Shown: in pieces, positions 33,014 to 47,483 of the stretch
How positions within the stretch are numbered: the stretch's first letter is position 1
Layout: the number at the start of each line of letters is the position of its first letter
From: Linnemannia elongata
Lineage: Eukaryota > Mortierellomycota > Mortierellomycetes > Mortierellales > Mortierellaceae
NCBI GenBank assembly: GCA_036320915.1
Contig: JAXBDG010000001.1
Span: 1,612,001-1,676,000, forward strand
Direction: 5' to 3'
DNA: 64,000 bases
Notes under the pieces: model-generated
What the model saw: the letters and a program-made list of their open reading frames with translations, nothing else
Told to the model about the DNA's origin: nothing
The model's database searches: none
Made by a program: the position numbers and the translations under genes

Positions 33014-36000
33014 GGTCACGAGTGACAGCGATTTTTATGACGCTCTTTCTTGAATGAATCCCCCTTTTGCTCATCGTCTTTCGTCTTGGATTGAGAAAGC
33101 CCCTTGACCTGGGTTATGTTGCCGTTTGCTGTCTGCTATTCGCTGTTGCTGCTGTGTTGAGCCCTGGTCCTATTCTGGCTACGCTCTTTCGTTAAGCGGT
33201 CCAGGCCAGACGAGACCGTAACTCCTCTTTTTTAGTCGTCCTTTTTTATCATGCATTCGACTCGACTCGACTCGACTCGATATCATAACCCCTGCTCCAT
33301 CCAATGCATTTTCTACAATCAACAATCGAATATGAAGATCACAAGGATACAGAATTATGTTAATGTATTGACGATCTAACCCCCCCACAATTCTCTGCCG
33401 ATTAAACATTCTTAATTTAGCGACTCATATCGCCACTGGTGTCGACTATGCTATCAAGAGAGAGCCCATTAATGTGGCACACCCCCAGCTCGAGCACGAG
33501 GCCAAAATCTATGCCAAACTCGAAGGTGGAGGTAATTCTTTTTTTTCTTTTGGTCAATTGAACTGAGCAAGGGAAGGGAAAAATGCTCGCCTGGCACTAG
33601 TTTGAAATGCATCGCTAGGTTTAGGGGTCATCTAAAACGAAGAACGGACAGAGAGTCAAGCATTGACCCTAATGCTTTGCAGAGGGGGGAGTCACACTAT
33701 CATATACTCTGTGCCCTGTGCCCTTGTTTTTTTTTCCTTTTCTTTGCCTTTTGTTCTGGGTCATGCATTGGCCCTCGGCATACATCCTTGCCGCCGTCTC
33801 CTATTTTTTTTTCCGTTCTGTTCCACATCTTGTAGTCCATGCGCTCACACTCACATCCAATTGCCTCATTCTTACTCCTTTCTATCACGTTCAATATGCC
33901 TTATAGTTGGCATTGCGCGCGTCCACTGGTTTGGAAAAGAGGGCATGTACAATGCAATGGTCGTCGATCTTTTGGGACCCAACCTAAAGCAGGTTCGACG
34001 CGAAAACGAAAAGTTTCCTCTAAGCTTTGTAATTGACTTGGGTGTTCAAATCGTAAGTAGATAGTCCATTGTTGAAATACTGATATGTATTGATCGTTTT
34101 ACTATGTCTAATAATCCTACCGTCGCACAACCTGACATGATAACTGTCTTTGAATCTTTATAGCTCAACCAACTCGAGTTCATCCACAAGCGCGGAATCG
34201 TGTACCGAGATATAAAGCCCGAGAACTTTCTCTTGGACGCTGATATCAATTTGCCGGATGCACCTTTGGGCAAAGCGCATACACCGCCCACATACCCGGA
34301 TCAAACAATGAGTTTCTTCAACGATACTCGTCAGCGCCAGCAAAGCATCGAGTCCAACATGTCGACTTCTCCTGGGTCCCCCATCATCAACTACGATAAG
34401 CCACACCTCTCAATTGTCGACTTTGGCCTCGCTGCCTTCTACCGCGATGCCTCAGGGAAACATATTCCCAACAGAGGCAGTACCCCTCACAAGGTTGGCA
34501 CCGCTCGCTACGCGAGCATCAACATCCATTGTGGACGACGTAAGTTTGATACCCTGACTAAGCCCGTGTTTGACAGAGGAATATATTATCTCCAATAACT
34601 AACGCCTTTAGATACTTTGTGACGAATAATTAGAACACACGCGCCGTGATGATATCGAGTCGACGGGGTACATGCTCATGGAATTCTTAATCGGGACTCT
34701 TCCTTGGTCTGGCATCATGGCAAGGAACTCGAAGCAGGGATGGTCCAAGATGAAGGAAATCAAGGAGGATATCGAATTGGACGAGCTCTGTGAAGGTCTT
34801 CCCAAGGGATTTATGACGTACATTGGCTATGCAAGGAGTTTGAAGTTCGAGGAGGAACCAGACTATGAATACCTCCGCAACATCCTTCGAGGCTCGGCTG
34901 GCCGTGGCTCTGAGGCGCAGACAGTCCGTTGCCACCGTGAACCTGTCACCCACATGTCCAGGTCGCTCGAGCAATGTTTCGATGGTCTTCAAATCCATCG
35001 TGCTCATGAGCCCATGCGAACTAAGGTGTCATGTAAGCCGGAGAATCCCTTGAAGGACTGGCGCAATCGACCTCAGTACATTCCTCCCCAAGAGGACGAG
35101 TATCCAGATTACAACCCGAACTCAATGTGGACAACAACACCTCCTGATCCCAGCGGCATGGCTGCGATGGAGCCTCGGGATATCAATCAGGAACTCAAGG
35201 ACAAGATCGAATGGGGACCAGCTCCAGGATCGCCTCAGGTGTTTGGATCGGATGCTCCGTTCGGGATGTTTGGCGACTACCAGGACGGCTCTGGTTATGG
35301 CACGGCAAGGCAGCGCAAGCCTTCTTGGGGCGATGACGAACCTTTGGCACCCTGGGTTCAAGAAAACGATGAAGAGTCCAACTCGAGCGGCGACACCCTT
35401 CCTCCATTCCACATTGGATCATTCCAGGACGAGTTGACCCCTATCCCTAGCAACGGAAAGCAATCGAATGGGCGTCCAAGTATCTCGACCCAGTCACAGA
35501 CGCAACCCCTTGGCCGCCTTCATCCTCCACAGGATGCTCGGTTTTACTTCGACGAGCCACCGTTTGGATTGCAGGCTCAGAATGGTGCCAGGTCAGGACA
35601 AAACCAACCCAGCGCCTCGCAGCCTATTCCCTCAGGCAACCGCAAAAATCCTGGCCACCAGTACATCAACACCTTCCCACCACACCCTATGGTCAAGGAC
35701 CCTACCTCTGGGTCGCCCAATTCTCTTTCGTCATCGTTGTCCTCCCTCAGCATCCGCTCTGGGGCAGAGGAAGAGCCAGGCATCGAACGATCACAAGCCT
35801 CTGCCAACAGGGGACATGCCCAGGAGCTCCACAGTCCCGAAAAGCCTACCCCACGCAAGTATCAAGAAAAAGCCTTTGGCTCTATGGATCGTCAAGAGAC
35901 TGGGTGGGTACCCTCGCGATCTTTCGGCGGCCATGGCGGTCATGGTGGCGGCGATTTTGGCTATGGCTCTGGCCACGGAGCACAGAACAATGGCAATAAC

Positions 36001-36609
36001 GGTCGGAGTGGGAGCGAGAATTGGCAACATCCACGCGACCATGGTCGTCAGCAGGATCGATGGAGGTCTGATCGTCGACAGCAAGCATGCTCGGTTGAAC
36101 CTCCTGCACACTTCCCCGACTTTTACCACCAGCACCAACAGCAGCAACAGCACCAAGGCCCGAATGGTTATGGAGGTAACCAGCGCAATCACCATCATCA
36201 CACCCGCCAGCACTCTGCGCCAGGAATCCGAGCCCATTTCCAGGCAGCCTCGACTTCCAAGCAAGGATTCCACCACCCGGCGAACTCGCCTCACCAAGGT
36301 TATGGACTTGGACCTGGGGTTGGTCAAGTTTCGGGTCAAGGTCAGGCGCAGAACCAAGGACATGGCCAAGGTCAAGGCCAAAGTCAGGATCGAACCCTTG
36401 GGCAAGGTATCGGACACAGCGACCGTCGACGCCGATCGAGGTCGCGAAAGTGCTCCAATGCGAGCCTTTCCAGCCTACCTGACCATCGCAACAACAACGG
36501 CAACGGCAGCAACAAGGCTGGCAACGGTAACGGAAACGGGAACTGCAATGGCAATAGTAACGCCAATGCGAATACGCACGTGAACTCTGGAAGAAGCAAA
36601 CAAAAGTAG
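32738..36609 (+). CDS. casein kinase 1 family Ser/Thr kinase with insert and long Gln/Gly tail
   Basis: Exons 32738-32822, 33421-33531, 33907-34052, 34164-34539 and 34634-36609 give 2,694 nt (897 aa). The kinase domain starts almost at the N-terminus: GKIGEGSFGEVFRG (P-loop), YAIKREP (catalytic Lys), VYRDIKPENFLLD (catalytic loop), IVDFGLA (DFG), GTARYASINIH (the CK1 substitute for APE) and TRRDDIESTGYMLMEFL. These are CK1 hallmarks. Catalytic Asp to DFG Asp spans ~70 residues, about 50 more than usual. The insert (starting ADINLPDAPLGKAHTPP) is Ser/Gln-rich. The remaining ~520 residues are disordered, rich in Gln, Gly, His and Asn. There is no C-terminal Cys pair for palmitoylation as in Yck1/2. 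The most similar subgroup is uncertain. Confidence 0.9.
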
Positions 36610-37080
36610 TTTTTATTCTGCTCGGTGCTTTTGATATCAGCTTCTTTTCAGCACATCATTCTCCTTCCATTTCTCTGTTCTTTTTTTTCCCTACTTTCTT
36701 CGTTGTGTATCTCTGTCGATTTCTTTTTCTTTCTTCATTGTTTTGTTTTTTCTGTGACATTGACATCCTCAATGTATCCCCTCATTTTTGATACCTAGCA
36801 ATGCAGCAATTAAAAAGACTGAATGGCATGAACGCGGCTTTATTTTTTTTTGGTGTGGTTGAAAATGAGTAAGTGCTTTTTGGATGTTTGTGAAAAGAAA
36901 AAAGAAAAAAGAAAAAAGAATGCTAGTTGACGTCTATGGTATTGGGTATTGGTGTTGCTGTTCGTGAAGAAAGAGGGATGGTTTTTTTTGGAAGAAAAGA
37001 GTAAGAGAACTGAAAAAATGCATGCAAAGTGATATATAGTTGTTGTTTTGTGATGTCGACAAGGAGGGGGGGTAGAAATT
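36610..37080. other. convergent 3' intergenic region
   Basis: These 471 bp between the stops of the CK1 and NoxR genes are T-rich on the left and A-rich on the right, consistent with two 3' UTRs. No gene seen. Confidence 0.6.
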
Positions 37081-39835
37081 TTACTCCTCGTCGAAGCACC
37101 AGAGCTCCATCCGATCAAGGCTTCCAGTGGTCTCCATATGAACCTGCTGGGCCATCAGCCAGTCCTCGTCATCGACCATAGAGAGCATATGCTGGTCCTC
37201 ATCCTTGTATTTCAGTTTCAGGGGTCGGTCGGCTTGGAACTTTTCTTGGATCCGTTGAATCAGTTCTTCGAGAGGTGTATCTGCCCGGACGAGGACTGCG
37301 CGTGTGTCGATGTAGTGGCATTTCACACGGAGCTAAAAGCGAAGAGGAAACAACAAAAGTTAGTTACCGTGGTAAGACGAGGTAAGGAACGCTTGAGTTT
37401 TGAGAGAGCAAGAGTGAGAAAAAATGAAGGAAAAGTTACCTTGTTGCGGAGACCGGCGTAGACGGGTTCGTCGAGGTAGGTTCCCTCAGAGCCGTTCATG
37501 AATCCCATGTGATGATCGCCATGATTGGGCTGCTGCTGGAAGTAAGCACCACTGGATCCACCACTGCCTCCCGAGGTCGTACTCCGAACGCTGTCGCCCC
37601 TCCAGAGTCCAGTAGCTCCATTCTTGCCATTCGAGCCCATACGACGGAGATCAGAAAAGACGGGAGGAGTTCCGGTCCTGCTTGGGGGGCTGGTGCCGGT
37701 ATAGTCAGAGTTATAGGTAGGTTGGTGAGGGAGGATAGAAGAGGGCATGGGTGGGGAGGAGGAAGAGGAGGAACCAGAGTTCTGGGAGGTCTTGCGGAGG
37801 ATGCTTCCCTTTCTGCTGGCAGTCGAGTTGGACCGGGTTGGGATGGGTGAGACGCGGATGTCGGTTGACGAGGTGTTGGATGGCGCTTTTGAGAATGGGG
37901 TAGCAGTAGAGGGCTTGTCGACGATGGTGATCTCCTGGGATTCGATGCTGAGTGCATAGACATGCTGGTCCAAGTCATCCACCATATCGTCCTGATAGAA
38001 CTCCCGAAGTGCCGCCGCTGCAGCCTCCGCATCCGCATCCGCCTTTGCGGCTGCAGCATTCACAGAAAGAATATCATTCGTAGGGATAGGAGCCAACGGC
38101 AGAGTAGGGAGAGGGATCGAGGGGGCAGCAGAAACAGGACCCCCACGCTTCAAATTAGACGAAGAACCCAAGTTCAACCTAGCAGGTCGTTGATTATCTG
38201 TGTTGCGACGAGAGAGCAATGACAGCCTTGCCTCAGCGGCTCCCTTGCCAGCAGCACTGCTGCTTCGGAGGAGAGAAGGTCCTGGGAGGCTGGTGTTGTT
38301 TGCTGCCTGGCCACGGCGGGATTTGTTATCGAGGCCACTGAAGGATGCAGAGTGTTCCAGTTGGGGTCGTTGCTCGGGGTCAGTCCCCCTCCGTGCGCGT
38401 CCGCTCATGCCCATGCTTCCACTTGCTCGCTCCGTTGCTCTCCTTTGAAGACCTAAACCATAGAAAAGGTATGCAATTGTATGTATATAGGTGAGTGACC
38501 GAGTAAGACAGAAATAGCCCAAAAAAAAAAAAAAAAAGGTCGCTGCAAGCAAGCTAGTCAGCCCCATAACTATTATTATTATTAGATGCTCCTTCTCCTT
38601 TTTCTTTTCAGTTCCACTCCTCCCATGCGAGAAGATGCCGAAATGCATTAATGAAATCTCCTGTTCCTGCACCAAGAGCTGGCTCTCTATCCTTTTTTCG
38701 CTTTAACTGCAGAAAATTGGGGTTCATAATACCCGAACCGGGAGAGTAGGGGGGGTGCTTTAAAGTAATAACAAAAAAAAAAAAAAAAAAAAAAAAAAAA
38801 GGAGAATGGATGGGTGGACATTTAACCCACTAACCTCCCTATTTCTCCCTTTTTTTTCCCTTTATCCGTTGCAGTAAGGTTTTCTCGTTATTTTCCTTTC
38901 CTTTTTCCTTGCTTAGTTGAGAGCTCCTGCTTTTCCTATTCTCCCTTTTCTACCTTCTCGTTCCGTGTAAAGGGAAAAGAAGAAAGTGCTCTCATCTGCT
39001 CAAATTAATTATTTTTTTATCCCTATTGCTCCTAAACATACTAGAGCTCGTGCACGCTCCGCCCACAACACATCCTTTGTTCGATTTCACAAACATGGGA
39101 CAACAACAAAAAAAACATGTGGGAGGATAACGTAAAGATGATGGTGTGGGGGTGGGAGAAAAGGACTGTGCAAGTGCAGATGCAGATGCAGGTCATTGCG
39201 AAAGATGGTTGGAAGGAGGAGAGAAGGGAAAATATGATGCAACCAGAAAAATAACGGAGAAAGAGAGAACATCAGTAACAATAACGAAAGGTAACTTACC
39301 AGCAACGGGTGGAGTCATGGGACGAGGCTCCTCAACAGCCGCAACATTAGTAGGCCCACTCATCTGAACCTGCCATGCAGACTTGCCCTGGAACCCAGCA
39401 ATTGCATCCTTAGAATCCAGTGCAGCAATGACTTTGGAATTACCCAAGTAATCCTTCTTTTTCGCATTCTTGACCTTGGACTCTGCAGGGCGATAGAGCA
39501 CTCCCTGGGGGACTGTAAAGACGGTACAATCCTTGCCCTTATCCCTGAGGGCCTGGTCCAGCAAATCGTGAGCCTTTGTCTGCTTTTCCCGAGTCGCCCG
39601 CCACATGTCGGTCATGCCCAGATCATGTTCCCCGAGTTCCAGGTAGCACAATGCTCGGTTGAAGAGAACCTGGCAGGAGTACAGCTTAAAGTCCAGCCCC
39701 AGCTGAGTATAATCGATAACCATGTTCCCCCGCAGATACTATTTTAGCCACGATGGTTATAAAAACAAAGGAGTATATATGTTGTTAGTCAGAAACCTAG
39801 ATCCTCAAAAATTGCATTACAAAACACTGGAGCTG

Positions 39836-39871
<36 letters not shown>

Positions 39872-41156
39872 TACACACATACACTCTGCCGTTGCAAAGG
39901 TAGTGGTTTTTTAATATAACCATCAGATGCATGGACAAATTAACCAAGAGTCGAAATATTACCAAGAAAGCATCGTGGAAGCAGCTCAGAGCTTTGCCAT
40001 AGTCCTCGAGGGCAACGTTAGCAACTCCGTTCTGAAAGTAGGCGATGGCGAGGAACTGATCCAGGTTGGTTGCTCTAGTAAACGCTGCGCTCTAGATTTG
40101 TAGTGCAAGGTGGAACCGGTTGGGTTGTTAGAGGTGCGGTTTCTTTTGTCGTTTGTTTGTCTCCTCTGTATGTCTTTTTTTCTCTCTCCGTTAACACAGC
40201 CTTGTTTTCTCTTCCTTCGATATGAGGAAAGAGGAACGGCGATGGACAAGAAAAAAAGAAGGCGGTGTAGGAAAAGAAGGGACTCTTGTACTTTCGCCAT
40301 GTCGTCAGAGATTCACTTACCGCTCCTTCAAAGTCACCTAAAGTCGTCAAGACGACTCCAATGTTGAAATGGATCTTGGCGGAGTCTGCAATGGGCTACA
40401 AGTAAAAAAAGGAGAATTGTGTACAAAAGGAGAAGGCATTTTGTTAGTATTATTACGCACTCATCTCATTCCACGATAGGTGTTTAAGGATAGTAAAAAA
40501 GAAGGTTGAGTCCGAGACCCGCACCAGCCCGAGTTTTAGTTCAAGTCGAAGGTCCCTGGTTATTTTTTTTTCTGTGCGTGTGTGTCGGTTGTTGGTTCCT
40601 GAGCGAAGCCGAGGGGCTGTGATGGAGGTGGAGGTGTCGAATGAGAAAAAACAGTTCATCTTCATCTCTCAGTCACCCATGACTCCTGCTCCAGTCTCTC
40701 TCCCTCTCATCCTTATGCGAATGAGAAAAAAAAACGCCCAGGAGTAAAACCCCGGCTCTGTGTCGTTGCTTATTTGTGCATGCCAAAAGAATCTATTCCA
40801 TGGCACAAACACTCAAACATACTCACACAAGCGCCTGTGCCACCGAAGCAAACATGAGCGCCTTTTTTTTATTTTTTGAGGTATGCTCCTTTCCTGTTTA
40901 CGCCCATGGAAATTGGAAAAGTCCCCTTCGTCTTCTTACCTCAAAGATTTCGAGGGCGTCTTCATAGAGTCCCTGGTCAAAGGCAATAACACCCTCGTTC
41001 CATTGGTCGAGTTCATACTATTGAAGATGAAGGGAACAACAGGCTGTCAGTCCAACGTATTGTGGGAGCATGGAAATATTGGCGGTAATGTAGAAAAGGA
41101 GCAAGGGTATGGGTATGAGTGTACAGAGAATCTTTACATACCTTTAGGCCAGCCAT
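37081..41156 (-). CDS. noxR: NADPH oxidase regulator NoxR (p67phox-like; TPR and PB1 domains)
   Basis: Exons 41156-41142, 41017-40940, 40395-40321, 40091-39963, 39738-39300, 38452-37440 and 37332-37081 total 2,001 nt (666 aa). The N-terminus is a TPR array typical of NoxR/p67phox: WNEGVIAFDQGLYEDALEIF, AKIHFNIGVVLTTLGDFEGA, FLAIAYFQNGVANVALEDYG and LYSCQVLFNRALCYLELG. The conserved LYRPAESKVKNAKKKDYLGN block, matching the NoxR/p67phox activation region, follows. A disordered Ser/Pro middle leads to a C-terminal PB1 domain (RAVLVRADTPLEELIQRIQ; acidic KYKDEDQHMLSMVDDEDW, the OPCA motif). NoxR binds Rac-GTP through its TPRs and activates NoxA/NoxB; PB1 pairs with Cdc24 or Bem1. The first exon codes only MAGLK. 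No SH3 domain seen, as in other fungal NoxR. Confidence 0.92.
38773..38800 (+). repeat. A28 homopolymer in a NoxR intron
   Basis: The run lies in the 847-bp intron between 39300 and 38452, the longest intron of the gene. Confidence 0.9.
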
Positions 41157-42199
41157 AGTATGTATGTGTATAAGTGTATGTGTTTGTGTTTGTGTTTGTG
41201 AGAGATGGAACGATGGGTGGGCAAGTGAAAATTATGGGTTGGACAAGAGGATGATATTGGGAGAAAAGAGTGTGTATATGAGTGTGAGCAAGACGGTGGT
41301 TATGGTATGGTTGGATGAGTCTTGAGAGTCGTTGAATACGAGTGGAAGTGAGAGTGGAAGTGAGAGTAAAAGACAAGAGTGGTTATGGAGGAGTGCAGTG
41401 GCAATGCAAGTGGGTGTGAGTGAAGGTGAGGAGAGGTGAGGTGAGGTGAGGGGTGAGAGGCGAGAGGTGAGAGAGGAAGGGATAGAGCGAGAAGGAAGAT
41501 GATAGAGGGGTGGGAGAGAGGTAGAGCAGAGATAATTGAAGAAGGGGAGAAAAAAAGAAAGGAAGAAAAGAAAAAGAAAAGGGAGAAAGAAACAAGAAGG
41601 AATGAATACCAATTTAACAATAATGTGAAAGTCCAGGCACACAGCTGCACAAGCCTGCGAATGGATTCAGTTCCCCTGAACAAATAAGAAAAAACCAGCA
41701 AAGCCATAATTTGCACGACAGCAAATCAGACAAAAAAAAATCGAGGAATCAAATGGCCAAGTCATTTCGAATAAAGTTAATTGTTATCATCCTACTTGCC
41801 TACTACTTGTCTGCCTGCCTGCCCAGTCCTGCACCCTGCCCTGTTTTCCCTTCTTCATGCCCTCGCCTGGTGTCGATAGCTGTTCCTGAATGACAAGGAC
41901 GTTAGCTAATAATTGATCGTGCCTGGGGCACCCCTAAAAACGTGAGTCTCATACTCCGCCTGGCTGTGTTTCACTGATCCAACTCCTTTGGTGCAGGGGA
42001 GGTCCGTCTCTCCTCATTTTCTTTCTCTGAATAATGAAGACCCGCAATTTCCGACATTCAACACACAACCACAGCACAATCAACCACCGTTACAGTAACG
42101 TACAGTACTAATCTAAGCACACAGTCCTTCCTTCTTTCCATCGACTCAGCCATCAAGACCTCCTCTACTTTGCTCATGTTTCATTATTCATTTCGAAAG

Positions 42200-42200
<1 letters not shown>

Positions 42201-42235
<35 letters not shown>
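42201..42235 (+). repeat. A35 homopolymer
   Basis: Thirty-five A residues, intergenic. Confidence 0.9.
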
Positions 42236-42237
<2 letters not shown>

Positions 42238-42475
42238 GAACCAGGCCCAGATCTACTACTGTAGCCGGTCTACCCTGCACTAACCCGTGCGCCACACCTC
42301 CTTACCCTCTCTCACTCTCTATTCCCATTCATCACCACATCTCAGAAGCACAGGCACAGGACTAAATTAAATTCAACCTAGTCAGGTTCCTTCTCCTTCC
42401 CCCACGCCTTTACGCCCTAGCGCCCTTATTCCCTCTTATATACCTTCCATACATCATTTACCCAAAACAAAGTCG

Positions 42476-42514
<39 letters not shown>
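42476..42514 (+). repeat. A39 homopolymer
   Basis: Thirty-nine A residues, intergenic; the longest such run seen in this window. Confidence 0.9.
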
Positions 42515-42518
<4 letters not shown>

Positions 42519-43060
42519 TTTCGGAATACATGTCAACAAACTTCCATCATCCTTCTCCTTCCTTCCTTTCTATGCACCACGCAGTCTGTTCGTTGTCCGT
42601 TTGGACATTTGACACATCATCATTTTCATTTGAACATTGTTCAACGTTTGGACCTTTTGAATATTGTGCAACATTTGAACGTTTTGACCTGTCCTCGTGT
42701 TTCGGAAGTCTTATTCAGGATCATGACATTCATCTGTCTTCTTTTTCATTTATTCTTTCATAGCGGGATGATGTCCATATGCTTATTAGGTTTTTATTTG
42801 TTTGAATTGTTTTGAAACAAGGACTATCCTAAGAGAGAGGGGAGGGGAAAGTAGCGGTGTAGGGAAACGGTAGAAAAACAAGAGGGTAAGGGGAAGAGGG
42901 AAAGAAAAAACGAAGGGAAGAGGGAAAGGAGAAATAAGGGGAAGCGAGGGAAGTTATGCAACAAGAAAAGTAAATAGAATAGAATAGAATAGAATAGAAA
43001 AGCTAGTGATGGGGGAAAAAGAGAAAAAAAAATAATGTACAAGGAGGACGGGCGAGATGA

Positions 43061-45959
<2,899 letters not shown>

Positions 45960-46430
45960 GACGAGGAGGAGGAGGAGTAAGTGCAGGGGTTTAGTGTTTC
46001 CGAAACGAGCGACCGATGTTGGAAAGAGGAAAGGGATAATGGTCAAGAGAGAGGGAAAAGATATTAAGAGAAAAAGGAAGAAAAAAGGAATAAGGAATGT
46101 GAATAGAGAAGGAGAGAGAGAGGGAGAGGGAGTGTATGTTTGTGTGTGTGTGTGAGTGTGGATTACGAGAAGGAATAGTAGGGGAGTGATGGAGTAGGGG
46201 AAGGGAGGGGGAAGGAGGAGGCAACAAAGAAGAAAGGAGCAGTGCAAAAGAGCAGCAGCACCACACAAAATAAAAAATGAGAAAAAAAAAGGGGCAGACA
46301 GACCGAAGGTGGCGAGGACTGTCTTTTAAAGGTCAATTGACAACTTGATTCCAAAAGTCAAATGAGATTTACTTGTTTGATGCCATCAAACCATGCCTAA
46401 TCAGATATTAGATCAAACGAAGGCGCAGAC

Positions 46431-46465
<35 letters not shown>

Positions 46466-46493
46466 CGTAGCAGTTTTATTGTCTGTTTGTTGC
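45960..46493. other. intergenic region upstream of the sirtuin gene
   Basis: 534 bp, GA-rich on the plus strand (CT-rich leader for the sirtuin) with an A30 run at 46434-46463 next to the 3' end of the following gene. No gene seen. Confidence 0.55.
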
Positions 46494-47483
46494 TCACGAG
46501 AAGTGCGCAAAGTGGCCCTTTTCGCGTCGCTGACACCGTTCACAGTCGGGGCGAAACCCCATCACAAAATGCGTCCGTCCGCTGGGTGTCCTCTTTTCTT
46601 GAGCAAGTGACGTTCTCGACTGATCCACCTGTTCCTCCGCGCCCCCATGTTGAACGTGAGAAGCCATCGATGCTGCCAATCTATTTGGGTCCTGCATTCG
46701 TACAATTGCCTCCGAGTCATCTATGCTGCCGCTGGGCGACGAAGGCGCAGGTGATATGGATCGGAATGCGGAGATGTGATCTTGACTGTGATAGCAAGCT
46801 CCACCTGAACTTGACGTCCCAACATCCATGCGCGCTCGACCAAATACTGAATCGGTATGATTGAATTGACCATGTCCTTCTGTTTGTCTTGGTTCTCCCC
46901 AACTACTGTGTGATGGACTCTGCTGATATCCCGAAGGTTGAAACCGTGTAAAGTGCGGTGCCAAAGGCGAAACTCCGGGATCCATCGGTGGGGTTGCTGG
47001 GTTTGATTGATATGAGGAATGTTGATCAAAGTACTCCTGACGCCCTGGACTGTGTGTCGTGGCAGCAAGCAGATCGCTCCAACCGAAGAGACCCTCTGCT
47101 TCAGAGCCTGTGTTCCGTTTCTAGTAGAAGGAAAATTGTTCAATATTGGGCACTCCGATGTTAATACATTGAAGCCTTAGATAAGTATATTAAACACCAG
47201 TTTTCAATTGATTGCTATTTACCTTTTGAGTTGGGGTCTCTTCTGGAGCTGAATAAAGCCCACGTTTTTTTGTCCACTGGCCTTGAAACGGTTGATCAGA
47301 GCCCTGATGGACGGGTATCGAGTGAGGGTTTGGAGAGTGTACTGCTGGAACAGGGCTCGGAGAGTACTGCAGATGTCGTCGCTGTTGTTCCTGTAGACTG
47401 TATAACGACTGTTGAGATTGTTGTTGCATTATTGATGACAATGTTATCTTTGCGGTGCGTTCCTTAGACAAGAATGAGTCCTC
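46494..47483 (-). CDS. unidentified Gln/Ser/His-rich protein, 3' two exons (5' end unresolved)
   Basis: Two exons are clear: 47483-47223 and 47120-46494, joined in phase 0. They code for 295 residues, entered by an acceptor CCTAG at 47484-47488. The sequence is rich in Gln, Ser, Pro and His (MQQQSQQSLYSLQEQQRRH; GLFGWSDLLAATTHSPG) and ends with a compact Cys-containing segment, MGFRPDCERCQRREKGHFAH. That C-terminal CxxC motif resembles a conserved tail I associate with uncharacterised fungal proteins, but I cannot name the family. An in-frame stop directly upstream of the acceptor proves another 5' exon. A coding-like block at about 47700-47575 (GGQDTFHRYGYENPP) is a candidate but did not splice in frame with a normal donor. 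Probable nuclear or regulatory protein by composition only. Confidence 0.55.

Larger units (their letters stand above)
41157..43060. other. intergenic region upstream of noxR
   Basis: About 1.9 kb. 41160-41600 is GA-rich on the plus strand, i.e. a CT-rich leader for noxR. 42201-42235 and 42476-42514 are A-runs. 42600-42700 has an imperfect repeat of CATTTGAAC/GTTTGGACC type, and 42970-42998 an (AGAAT)n patch. No credible gene. Confidence 0.55.

Noticed and set aside
35468..36583. 371-codon frame overlapping the CK1 tail in another frame, and antisense frames there
   Set aside because: The kinase frame runs on from conserved catalytic sequence; the alternatives lack motifs and arise from repetitive Gln/Gly/His codons.
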